Source: VGSZ01 sp044349155
GTDB lineage: Bacteria; Myxococcota; UBA727; VGSZ01
Length of the DNA: 64,000 nucleotides
Assembly (NCBI GenBank): GCA_044349155.1
Contig: JBIKRQ010000003.1
Location: forward strand, 1-64,000
Direction: 5' to 3'
Shown here piece after piece: positions 18,260-26,286 of the stretch. Both the position numbers and the translations under genes were made by a program. Numbering within the stretch: the first letter of the stretch is position 1; each line of letters begins with the position of its first letter. The notes beneath the pieces were generated by a model that saw nothing but the letters and a program-made list of their open reading frames with translations, had not been told where the DNA came from and did not search any database.

Positions 18260-18329
18260 GCTTCACGTCGTCGTCGTCACTCGATGGCCGGCGATCAGTG
18301 CGTCCGCCCTTTGGACTACGCCTTCGGCG
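18260..18329 (+). repeat. 70-bp dispersed repeat, copy A
   Basis: It runs from GCTTCACGTCGTCG to ACGCCTTCGGCG and matches the reverse complement of 22065-22133 at about 63 of 70 positions, including the shared core CGATCAGTGCGTCC. Both copies are intergenic and next to a simple-sequence tract. Confidence 0.8.
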
Positions 18330-18623
18330 GGAGTCAGGAACCTTCTGGCCAAGGTTCCCGACACCCTCCAGGCCTTTTGGTGGTCTGTGCGCTGCTCCCC
18401 GTGCACTTTGAGCGTCGGCGGCGAACATCTCGTCGTCGTCGATCGGGCTGGCGCCTCCTGGTTCAAAGTGCATCGGCCAGGCACCCCTCCGGCCCATTGT
18501 GGGCGTTGCCGCGTCGACGTCGTGGTCTGTGCGCTGCCGCGTCGACGGAGAGGTGGTCTGTGCGCTCCCGCGCGTCCGGCCGCGTCGTGCGTGCTCGCTG
18601 TTCGACGCGGGCGCCGGCCTGCT

Positions 18624-19477
18624 ATGTCGCGGTGGATGAACCGATGTCTTGCAGTCGTTGCACTCGTTTCTGGCCTCGCTGGGTGTGCCTCAACGGCGCC
18701 CGCTGTCGTAGCAACACCAACCGACGCCGACGTTCGTGCTGGCTGCCTGAAGGCCACGAAGGTGGAGTTCCGGGCGGGGTATCAACAACGCGCCGTCGCC
18801 CAGGGCTTCAGCGCAACCTTCGCCGAAGCCCACACAGCGTTCATGACCAGTCGCATGGAGCCCATGTTCGGGCGGCTCTGTGACTGCTCCGTCGAGAGTG
18901 TGGGCGGTTGGCAGGCCTATGCGAAGGATCCGGCGAAGGCGGCGTCGATGGCAAAGGCCTGCCACGACCAGGTGGTTGCCAGTGCCGAGTGGCCGACGCC
19001 GACCGAGCAGGGATCGTTCATCGCCAGCTGGTCCGCCGCGCACCCGGACGAGAAGTTGGCAACGACGCTCACGCTGCCCGCGGTGTTGTCGGCTGCGGAG
19101 CTCGAGATGGCGCGGACGTCGTGCGCGATGGCCATTCGCCAGCCAAACGAAGCGAAACTCAAGAAGGCCTTGATCGACAAAGGTCAGAGTGAGGCCTTCG
19201 CGACGGCAATGGCGGCGTTTGCGATGACCAGTGCGCAACCCGCGTTCGTGTCGATGTGCGAGTGCATCGCCACTGGCTTCGGTGGCTGGGCCACAATCAT
19301 CAAACAACCGCCAGATATGACGAGCCCGGCGCGTGCGTCGAAACCTTCTCCACCGCGATCGCGGCCTCGATGCCATCGAAGGAGGCGATGCTCGCGTTTC
19401 GTACCCAGTGGATCGCCGAACATCCCGACCTGTCAGTCACGGCGACGCCAGCGCCCGCCCCCGCCCCCGCCCCGTGA
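18624..19477 (+). pseudogene. Frameshifted lipoprotein with two internal repeats
   Basis: ATG 18624 gives a signal ending in GLAGC (lipobox) and a protein with two related ~115-residue repeats. Each starts near a Cys, contains a FMTSRMEPMFGRLCDC or FAMTSAQPAFVSMCEC block, a GGWxxxxK segment and a D-E-type loop. In the second repeat the frame breaks after IIKQPPD (about 19316). The natural continuation, YDEPGACVETFSTAIAASM to an APAPAPAP tail, is in the next frame and ends at 19477. One missing base at ~19316 explains it. In the original frame the sequence becomes Arg/Pro-rich nonsense. It is either a real decayed gene or a sequencing error. Function unknown. Confidence 0.6.
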
Positions 19478-19486
19478 GCGGCGCGA

Positions 19487-20602
19487 TCAGCGTTGTTGTG
19501 ACCAGTCGGCCAACAGCTCCACCACGTTGACGTCGACGTGGGGGTCTTTGGTGCCGTCGTCGTGCACCGCGCGCAGCTCGTGGGTCAATGCCGGGAACAC
19601 GCGGAACCGTGCGTTGCCCTTCAGCACCAGGCCCTGCTTCCAGCCGTCGAGGTCGGCGAACGACACCGTCGCGTCGTGGCCCGCGTGCACGATCAACACC
19701 GGTCGCGCCTGACCCGCCAAGCGCGTCACCACGTCGCCTGCCGCACTCGATGACGACGACGCCAACACGCCCACGCCCGCGACGTGCGCGCTGCGCGCCA
19801 ACACCTCGGGCACCAGCTGCACTGTTTTGCCGTGGGCCACCACCACCACGTGACGCGCATCCACTTCGGCGCGCGCCGCAAGGGCTGCAACCGCGGCGAT
19901 GACGTCGTCGGCGCGCTGTGGACTGCGCAGTTGTGTTGTGGCCACGCCGCGGCTCGCCAGGCCCCACTGCACCTCGGTGAAGGGGCGTACCGCGCCTGCT
20001 TCTGCGGTCTGCTCGTCGACGAGCAACACCACCGCTGGCAGGTTGCGCGCCCCGTGCACTGGCACGCTGAGCACACCACCCACCACATCGATGTGACGCA
20101 CCTGGTCAGCACCCACCCACAACGGCGGCACCCACGTCGACGACGAGGGCGGCACAAACGTCAGCTCGTGAACCCGCAGTCGAGGGTCGAAGGCGATGTC
20201 GACGCCCACCACTGCTGCGGCGTGGCGCAACTGCACGTGCACGCGGAGCTCGGCAGCGGTGATGTCGACGTCGTCGATCGATGAGAGCAGCGGCCCGTAC
20301 GACGACAACACCCGCTGCCACTGCGCGCGCAACGCCTCGGTCGACAACGATGCCGTGAGCGCTTCGTCGAAGTTCCAGCGCGCCTCATCGACACGGCCGT
20401 CGACGAGGGCCGACAGCAGCACGCGCGCTGCAACGATCGCATCGGCAGACGTCGCTGGTGCGGGTGCGGGTGGTGCTGGCTCAACGACGGCGGCTGCAGC
20501 CTTTGTGCGCGCCAACGCTGGCGAGGTCGCGACCGCGACGATCGTCGACGTCACCAGCGCTGCCGCTCGCCACGGCTTCAGCGGGGGCACGAGCACTGGC
20601 AC
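19487..20602 (-). CDS. Alpha/beta-hydrolase-fold secreted protein with DUF3887 domain, likely catalytically altered
   Basis: A 371-residue protein with a signal peptide (VAVATSPALA). Residues ~50-140 resemble DUF3887, a small domain that often precedes hydrolases. The rest is an alpha/beta-hydrolase: VVVVAHGKTVQL at the nucleophile elbow, LIVHAGHDATVSF at the acid, FPALTHEL at the His. The elbow should read GHSLGG or similar, but here the Ser position is Gly (AHGKT), so ordinary esterase activity is doubtful although Asp and His remain. The start overlaps the upstream cytochrome gene by 25 nt, so the two are cotranscribed. Confidence 0.65.
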   Translation of the reverse strand: MPVLVPPLKPWRAAALVTSTIVAVATSPALARTKAAAAVVEPAPPAPAPATSADAIVAARVLLSALVDGRVDEARWNFDEALTASLSTEALRAQWQRVLSSYGPLLSSIDDVDITAAELRVHVQLRHAAAVVGVDIAFDPRLRVHELTFVPPSSSTWVPPLWVGADQVRHIDVVGGVLSVPVHGARNLPAVVLLVDEQTAEAGAVRPFTEVQWGLASRGVATTQLRSPQRADDVIAAVAALAARAEVDARHVVVVAHGKTVQLVPEVLARSAHVAGVGVLASSSSSAAGDVVTRLAGQARPVLIVHAGHDATVSFADLDGWKQGLVLKGNARFRVFPALTHELRAVHDDGTKDPHVDVNVVELLADWSQQR

Positions 20603-21639
20603 AAGCAGGCCGCAGGCAACGCCTCAGGCGGTGTGTTCGCGGGGCACTGGCAAGCACACGAGCAGTTCACCATGCCCGCGTTCATCGGGATGGTGCCCGC
20701 TGGCGGCGGAGGCGGCGGCGGTGACGTCGTCGTGGTGGGCACGCCGGTGGGTGCTGCGGCCACAGGAGCGCTGCCACCGCGCACAGCACCCAGCGTGGTG
20801 AGGTACGCGAGCAGGGGCTCGAACTGGTCGCCGGGCACGCCGTGTTTGCCGCTGCCGCCCGACTGCAACACGCCGGGGATGGTCTTGCCGGGGATCTTGT
20901 TGCCGCCGGGATGGCACTTGGCGCACTTCGTCTGGAAGTACGCGCCGCCCACGGCTGGATCGCCAGCAGGAGCTGCCGCAGCGACGACGGGAGCCGCCAC
21001 CGGTGTGGTCACAGGCGTTGCTGCAGCCGCGGGTGCACCACCACGCACGGCACCGAGCGTGAGCAGGTGGGCGACGACGTTGTCGAAGTGCTCGGCGGGA
21101 ACGCCGTGCTTGCCGCTGCCGCCCGACACGAGCACGCCGGGGACGGTTTTGCCGGGGATCTTGTTGCCACCGGGATGGCACTTCGCGCACTTCGTCTGGA
21201 AGTACGCCGCACCAGCAACCGCGTCGCCCGCAGCGACGGCCGCGACGACGGGGGCAGCAACAGCCACCGGGGCCGTGACGGGGTTGGCGGCGGGCGTTGT
21301 GGGTGTGGCTGCTGCAGCGACGGGAGCACCACCGCCGAGGCGGTCTTGCAGGTGGGCCATGAGCGGGGCCCAGTCGGCTTCGGGCACGGCGTGACGGCCG
21401 GAGGACTTGCCGCGCTCGAGGAAGTCGGGGGCCATGGCGAGGTCGATGGGCGGGCCAGCGCCCTGACCACCGTTTGGATGGCAGGCGTTGCACTTCGTTT
21501 GAAAGAAGCGCTCACCGCGCGAAGCACCCGCGGCACCTGCGCCCGCGGCAGGCGTTTGACACCCGGCAGCCACGGCCACCACGACGACAACCGACGCCAC
21601 CACCACTTGCAAAGCCGACCACGACGACAACGAACGCAT
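20578..21639 (-). CDS. Tri-haem c-type cytochrome lipoprotein with Cys-rich tail
   Basis: A 353-residue lipoprotein from ATG 21639 (GAGG 5 nt upstream), with a signal ending in VAVAAGC. It has three haem-binding modules separated by Ala/Pro/Thr linkers: CNACH in the first and CAKCH in the second and third. Modules two and three are nearly identical (AKCHPGGNKIPGKT, SGGSGKHGVP), so the third arose by duplication. After a PPPPPPP run the end is very Cys-rich (NCSCACQCP and CLCQCSCP), about nine Cys in 32 residues, possibly a metal site. Periplasmic or outer-membrane electron transfer is inferred. Confidence 0.75.
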   Translation of the reverse strand: MRSLSSWSALQVVVASVVVVVAVAAGCQTPAAGAGAAGASRGERFFQTKCNACHPNGGQGAGPPIDLAMAPDFLERGKSSGRHAVPEADWAPLMAHLQDRLGGGAPVAAAATPTTPAANPVTAPVAVAAPVVAAVAAGDAVAGAAYFQTKCAKCHPGGNKIPGKTVPGVLVSGGSGKHGVPAEHFDNVVAHLLTLGAVRGGAPAAAATPVTTPVAAPVVAAAAPAGDPAVGGAYFQTKCAKCHPGGNKIPGKTIPGVLQSGGSGKHGVPGDQFEPLLAYLTTLGAVRGGSAPVAAAPTGVPTTTTSPPPPPPPAGTIPMNAGMVNCSCACQCPANTPPEALPAACLCQCSCPR

Positions 21640-21791
21640 CTGCACCTCAACGGACCAATCCGACTGAACCATGCGCTGTGTGCGCGGGTGTCACGACGTG
21701 GACCCTACAACGCATGGGGGGCGCATGTGGTCTACGGCGCGCGCGGTGACTCACTGGTCACGCAGACGCGAGCGAAGGCAGCAGAACCCGC

Positions 21792-21905
21792 AAACACGCC
21801 GACACTGGCAGGCGGCGGGTCACCGACCCGAAACGAGACCGCCGATGCAAAGGCCAGCGACGCCCGCGCGCCAACAAACACGCCGACACCAGCGGGCGCC
21901 GGGTC
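21792..21905 (+). repeat. 30-bp direct repeat, two copies 84 bp apart
   Basis: Copies at 21792-21821 and 21876-21905 share AAACACGCCGACAC and the ending GCGGGTC or CCGGGTC, with about 26 of 30 bases equal. The function is unknown. Confidence 0.65.
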
Positions 21906-22029
21906 CGACGCCTCGCAGGAGCGCGACCGCAGGGGGTAGCGCCGGCACCAGCGAGCGGCCAAAGGGCGGGCGTCGCTCCGTAGAACGCGGCGCAACCACC
22001 CGAAATATCAAGCAAAAGCGCGCCGGGGT

Positions 22030-22061
22030 CCTGGGGGCCGCCGCGCAATGCGGCCCCCAGG
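22030..22061. terminator. 12-bp perfect GC hairpin, candidate terminator
   Basis: CCTGGGGGCCGC at 22030-22041 pairs perfectly with 22050-22061 across an 8-nt loop. No T-run follows on either strand, so it may be a pausing or protecting structure rather than a classical intrinsic terminator. Confidence 0.4.
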
Positions 22062-22064
22062 TCG

Positions 22065-22133
22065 CGCCGAAGGCGTCGTCCAAAGCGAGGACGCACTGAT
22101 CGACGACCATCGCGTGACGCGACGACGTGAAGC
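22065..22133 (-). repeat. 70-bp dispersed repeat, copy B
   Basis: This is the reverse-complement counterpart of 18260-18329, differing by about six bases and one gap. It lies a few bases after the 22030-22061 hairpin and before the GAAGAC tract. Confidence 0.8.
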
Positions 22134-22143
22134 AGTGAACAGC

Positions 22144-22179
22144 GAAGACGAAGACGAAGACGAAGACGAAGACGAAGAG
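22144..22179 (+). repeat. GAAGAC hexamer tract
   Basis: Five perfect GAAGAC units and one GAAGAG variant, ending 5 bp before the stop codon of the vWA gene on the other strand. Confidence 0.9.
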
Positions 22180-22184
22180 GACGA

Positions 22185-24758
22185 TCAGTTCCCGATCTGC
22201 TCGAGAGCCTCGATCAGGATCGCAGGCAACGCGGCCATGCTCTTGAGCTTGATCTGCTGTCCGCCCTGCTCGCTGAGCAACAGCTCCACAGTTTTGTCGT
22301 CGACGATGCCATGTGACGCGGCCAGGAGCTTCACACCGCCGTCGCCAAGGGTGCGCGCATGGCGACGCAACTCCTCGGCCGTCTCGAAGAACATGAAGTC
22401 GCTCAAGAGGAACAACAGCCGCATGTCGGCGTCGTTGCGCGTGTCGAACTGATCCCTGGCCCACGTCAACGCCGCATCGACGCGGGTGCCACCGGTGGCT
22501 TCGAGATCGAGGACGCGATCGGCGACGTCGTCGAGGTCGCTGGCGTCGGCGAAGGTTTTGATGACGTGGGTGTCGCTTTCAAACACCGCCAACGCGATCT
22601 CCTCGGGCTTCACGCGCCCGAGCAACATGACCACGGCCACCGCACACATCGCGAGCTCAGCACCGGTCATCGATCCCGAGATGTCGATGAGGACCAACAG
22701 TGCTGCCTCGCCCCGTGTCGCGTCCTGGACGAACAGATCGTCGGTGGTGATGCCGTCGAGTCCCTTGCCGCTGCCGATGACGGCGTCGAGGGTGGCGTCG
22801 AGGTCGAGGCCGTCGAGCTCATCGCCCGCCGCGTACGGTCTCGACGTGCTCTGCGGCACGAGCCCGTCGGTGCTGCCGTTGCCGGCGTTCATCCACTGAA
22901 AGGCGAGGTCGAGCAGCGCCTCTTTGAGCTGGGCCTTGATCGACGCCTTCAGCTCGGGACGCAGGGTGCTGCGATGGGTGAACCATTGCTTCAGCAGGTT
23001 GCTGCCGCCGCCGATGCCTTTGTAGCCGAGACATTGGCTGACGACGTCGTCATCGGCCTGCGCTGCGACAGCACCAAGGTCGAGCGCCAACAACGCTGCG
23101 ATCGCTTCGAGGTTCGAGGTGCCGAGTGCCGCGGCGATGCAGGGGTCGAGCATCCCGTCGGGCACGCGGACGATCTTGTCGACGAGGCGTCGGTAGCGGT
23201 CGGCGTCGTGGGAGCCACCGAGGATCATCGCGCGCAACTGCTCAAGCGCATCACCGATGCGGTCGTAGATCTCCTGCGCGTCGACACCAAGCGCATGGCC
23301 GGCGGCGATCACGCGCTCGATGTCGTGGGGGATCACCGTGTGGGCCAGGAAGTCGTCGAGCAACGGCAGGAAGTGGACGTCGTCGCGCACCAGGCACACC
23401 GCATCGGTGGCCACCTTCGTCGCCAGCGTTGCCGCCTCGTCGATGGTGGTCCGCAACAACCCGTCGGCGAGGGCGACGAGGTCCTGCACCGACGACGGCA
23501 GCGACGGTCTGCCGCGGCCTGCGGTGTCGACGTCGTCGTCGATCTGCTGCAGGTCGCGCGCCCATGCACCATCGAGGCAAGCGACCCAGGCGGGGCAGTC
23601 CACCGACACCATCACGAGCTCGCCGACGGTGGGCTCGTGGTCGAGGCCCGCGAGCCACGCGTCGAACAACGCCGCACACACCGGCTCACCGAAGCGTTCC
23701 TCGAGTCGTCGACCCGCAGCGATGGCCCGCGGCGCATTGTCGACGACGCTGTCGCGCAGGAGCTGCTCGGGCAGCCGCTGGAAACGGCCTTCGGCGATCA
23801 ACAGCTCGGCCGCATCGTGCACGTCGGTGCAGCCCGCCAACGCCGCAGCACTCATGTCATTGACGAGCGCCACGTCGAGGGTGCCCGGCCGTGTCGTGTG
23901 GGGCCGCAGAAACGACAGCACGAGGCCCGTGGCGCGCAGATCCCGACCAGCCATGACGTCGTCGAGATGACTGCGCAGTGGATCGGGGCTGCCTTCGCCA
24001 GCGAGGGCTCCCGCCAGCTCCCAGGGCTGCGTGGTCTCGTGCAACAGCGACGTCGTGAACCCTGCCCGACAGCCCAGCAGCACCTGTGCGGGCGTGAGCT
24101 CGCCGACAGTACCGAGCAGCTGCGCCAACGCGAAGCCGCGCACCCGCGCGACAGAGTCAGCACCCACACCCGCCAGCTCAGCGGGTCCGCCGAAGGTGAC
24201 GACGAGCTCGGCCAACGCGCGCTCCGAACGGTCTGCGGAGCTGTAGAGCCGCTCGAACAGGTCGAACACATCGGCGGCACCTTCGTCGTCGGCGATGGCC
24301 GCGTCGATGGCGTCGATGTCGAGCGCGTCGATGTTGTCGAAGTCGAGTTCGAGCGACGCCATGTCGGCCAGGATCGACGACGTCGCCTCCTGCACCGAGG
24401 CAGGCTTCTGCGGCGCCGGCGACGACGACGACGCAGCACCCGTCGACGACGACGACGCCTGGCGTTGGGCCTGCGCTTTGCGCGCTTCGAGGTCGGGAAA
24501 CAGCAAGCGGCGCGCGATCTCCAGCGCCACCGGCTGATCGTCGGGGACGGTGTTGACGACGGCGGCGTCGAGGTAATCGGCCGGCGTGAGCCGACGGATG
24601 CGGCAATAGCGGGCCATCAAAAAGCGCGGCACCGCGATGGTCATGCGCAGGCTCGGCTTGTGCGTCGTGCGCTTGTCGCGGCGCAGGGCATGCACCAGCG
24701 CGAGGGCAAAGGACTGCGGCGTGAAGTCGACGACGTCGTCGCCTGCGAAGCTCGTCAT
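22185..24758 (-). CDS. Large vWA-domain protein (CoxE/YehP type)
   Basis: An 857-residue cytosolic protein. The last ~190 residues are a von Willebrand A domain with an intact MIDAS motif, LIDISGSMTG near residue 670, and a later TGGTRVDAAL loop. The first ~480 residues are helical and acidic, with no recognised domain. A Pro/Ser-rich linker (SSSSTGAASSSS) lies near residue 110. vWA proteins paired with MoxR ATPases act as metal-dependent adaptors. This one overlaps the MoxR gene by 4 nt and ends a five-gene operon. In E. coli the corresponding pair is YehP with YehL; here the vWA protein is about twice as long, perhaps including the YehM-like part. Confidence 0.8.
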   Translation of the reverse strand: MTSFAGDDVVDFTPQSFALALVHALRRDKRTTHKPSLRMTIAVPRFLMARYCRIRRLTPADYLDAAVVNTVPDDQPVALEIARRLLFPDLEARKAQAQRQASSSSTGAASSSSPAPQKPASVQEATSSILADMASLELDFDNIDALDIDAIDAAIADDEGAADVFDLFERLYSSADRSERALAELVVTFGGPAELAGVGADSVARVRGFALAQLLGTVGELTPAQVLLGCRAGFTTSLLHETTQPWELAGALAGEGSPDPLRSHLDDVMAGRDLRATGLVLSFLRPHTTRPGTLDVALVNDMSAAALAGCTDVHDAAELLIAEGRFQRLPEQLLRDSVVDNAPRAIAAGRRLEERFGEPVCAALFDAWLAGLDHEPTVGELVMVSVDCPAWVACLDGAWARDLQQIDDDVDTAGRGRPSLPSSVQDLVALADGLLRTTIDEAATLATKVATDAVCLVRDDVHFLPLLDDFLAHTVIPHDIERVIAAGHALGVDAQEIYDRIGDALEQLRAMILGGSHDADRYRRLVDKIVRVPDGMLDPCIAAALGTSNLEAIAALLALDLGAVAAQADDDVVSQCLGYKGIGGGSNLLKQWFTHRSTLRPELKASIKAQLKEALLDLAFQWMNAGNGSTDGLVPQSTSRPYAAGDELDGLDLDATLDAVIGSGKGLDGITTDDLFVQDATRGEAALLVLIDISGSMTGAELAMCAVAVVMLLGRVKPEEIALAVFESDTHVIKTFADASDLDDVADRVLDLEATGGTRVDAALTWARDQFDTRNDADMRLLFLLSDFMFFETAEELRRHARTLGDGGVKLLAASHGIVDDKTVELLLSEQGGQQIKLKSMAALPAILIEALEQIGN

Positions 24759-25714
24759 GGCGTTGTGCCCGCGGCCTTCTTGTCTTTCTTGTCGCCGTCC
24801 TTTTTCGCGAGCGGATCGCCGACACCGAGTACTTTGTGCAGCAGCGAGTCGAGGTATTTCTCGAGGTCACGGCCGGGCTTGAGGCGCACCGCTTCGCTGA
24901 GCACGTTGCGCGCGGCGTCGGCGATCACGCGGTTGTCGAGCTTCACGCCAAGGCGCTTCGCGCGTTCACCTGCGAGGCGGGCCACGCCGATCGAGCTGCG
25001 GATCGAGGCCGGTGCTTCGACGGCGGGGTCGTCTCTGGTGTGGTGGATGAGCTCGAGCACGAGTTCGAGCTGGCCCGGCGTGAGGTCGTACTCGCGCGAC
25101 TTGCTCTCGACGATGCGGGTCTCGATCGAGCGGCTCGGATAGCCGAGCTGCACCCAGACCTTGATGCGATCTTTGATCGCGCTGGGCAGGCGACGCGTGC
25201 CGCGGTTCTCGGTCGGGTTCATCGCCGCGATCAAGTAGAAGTCGTCGGACACGCGGTGCCACGTGCGCAGTGCGGGGATGTAGAGCTTTCGCTCCTCAAG
25301 CGCGTCGAGCAGCGTGTTGAGCACGTACTCGTCGCCGCGGTTCAGCTCGTTGGCGAGAAACACACCACCCGACAACGCCGACACGGTGAACGGCCCGGGC
25401 ACAAAGGCCTCGGGCGAAAACCCGTACTTGAACACGAGGGTCGGATCGAAGCTGCCGATCAGATTCGACGGCCGCACGAGGTCAGAGAACGTGACCCAGT
25501 CAAACGGCTTGCCGAGGTCGGTGGCGAACTTCCGACACAGCGCCGTCTTTCCCGAACCAACCGGGCCGATGAGCCCCGCATAGAGCCCCGCGTTGTGGGC
25601 GTCGGTGAGGGTGTCGTAGGCGTCCTGGTACTGCCCGTCGAGGATCACCTCGTCGTGGCTCGTCAGGTCGTCGATGCGGGACTTTGCGAGCAGCGCCAAC
25701 ACATCGGTCGTCAT
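24755..25714 (-). CDS. MoxR-family AAA+ ATPase
   Basis: A 319-residue AAA+ ATPase. Visible motifs are Walker A GPVGSGKT (residues 50-57), Walker B region VFLANELNRG (about 118-127), sensor 1 AAMNPTEN (164-171) and an RLPSAIKDRI segment with candidate Arg finger. The Walker B Asp is Asn (LANE rather than LADE) while the catalytic Glu is kept, so Mg handling may differ. The C-terminal lid is followed by a Lys-rich tail. MoxR ATPases are chaperone-like and work with vWA proteins; here both neighbours overlap by 4 nt. Confidence 0.88.
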   Translation of the reverse strand: MTTDVLALLAKSRIDDLTSHDEVILDGQYQDAYDTLTDAHNAGLYAGLIGPVGSGKTALCRKFATDLGKPFDWVTFSDLVRPSNLIGSFDPTLVFKYGFSPEAFVPGPFTVSALSGGVFLANELNRGDEYVLNTLLDALEERKLYIPALRTWHRVSDDFYLIAAMNPTENRGTRRLPSAIKDRIKVWVQLGYPSRSIETRIVESKSREYDLTPGQLELVLELIHHTRDDPAVEAPASIRSSIGVARLAGERAKRLGVKLDNRVIADAARNVLSEAVRLKPGRDLEKYLDSLLHKVLGVGDPLAKKDGDKKDKKAAGTTP

Positions 25715-26286
25715 TGTTCATCTCCAGAGGCAGTGACGGGGGCATCGACGGCGGCATCAACAGCAGCAGCAGCGTCGACGAAGAACCGTTCGGTGCGGGT
25801 GGGCTCGATGGTTTCCGGCAGCGTGAGCTTGATGGCAGCGCAGGCGGCCTTCACCGTTTCGAATTCGGTTTTGTCGACGACGCGGCGCGTGCCGAGGTTC
25901 AAGCCCGCGAGGATCTGCTTGCCGTAGTACGTGGCCTGCAGCTCGGTGAGGTCGAAGCCCATGCCGCCCTTTCGGCTCTTGCGCACGATCTTCACGAGGG
26001 TGAGCTGCTTCAACCGCGTCGCCGCCAACAACTGGTTGAGCCACTTCCAACCGGTCTCTTTTTTGAAGAGATCGCTGCGCGAGAGATCTTCGAGGAGCTT
26101 CTGCTTCGCGAGCGCGAGCAACGCCTTCTGCACACGCGCCTGAATCAACTGGGGGTCGAGCTCGGCATCGAGCTCGCCAAGGTGCGACAGCAGCTCAGCA
26201 CTCGCGATGAACGCTGGCCGCGGCTTTTCTTGAAACGTCTGCAGCTCGGCCACCGCCGACGCCACGGCTTCTTGCCAGGTGCTCAT
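25711..26286 (-). CDS. Unknown small protein of the Rad50-MoxR-vWA operon
   Basis: A 191-residue helical protein between the Rad50-like gene and the MoxR gene, overlapping both by 4 nt. Residues 30-110 are amphipathic helices with basic patches (LVKIVRKSRKGG), and the segment LDPQLIQARVQKALLALAKQKLLEDLSRSD could be a winged-helix-like or adaptor region. The C-terminus is Ala/Asp-rich. No family recognised. The strict overlaps imply a stoichiometric partner. Confidence 0.65.
   Translation of the reverse strand: MSTWQEAVASAVAELQTFQEKPRPAFIASAELLSHLGELDAELDPQLIQARVQKALLALAKQKLLEDLSRSDLFKKETGWKWLNQLLAATRLKQLTLVKIVRKSRKGGMGFDLTELQATYYGKQILAGLNLGTRRVVDKTEFETVKAACAAIKLTLPETIEPTRTERFFVDAAAAVDAAVDAPVTASGDEQ

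Larger units (their letters stand above)
18086..18623 (+). other. Gene-free, repeat-rich gap of 538 bp
   Basis: No convincing gene on either strand. It holds a T/G/C-rich low-complexity tract, one copy of a 70-bp dispersed repeat, a 10-bp inverted repeat (TGCACTTTGA at 18402-18411 and TCAAAGTGCA at 18463-18472) and three copies of TGGTCTGTGCGCT (near 18381, 18522 and 18554). Confidence 0.7.
21640..22184 (+). other. Gene-free, repeat-rich gap of 545 bp
   Basis: No convincing gene. It contains the promoter side of the cytochrome gene, a 30-bp direct repeat, a strong hairpin, the second copy of the 70-bp repeat and a GAAGAC tract that ends just before the stop of the vWA gene. Confidence 0.65.

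Noticed and set aside
18101..18883. Plus-strand frame through the GCGTTT tract
   Set aside because: It translates to a Phe/Arg/Ala run from simple sequence and then disagrees with the lipoprotein frame at 18624.
22144..22179. Possible CRISPR-like short repeats
   Set aside because: The units are contiguous hexamers without spacers and there are no cas genes.
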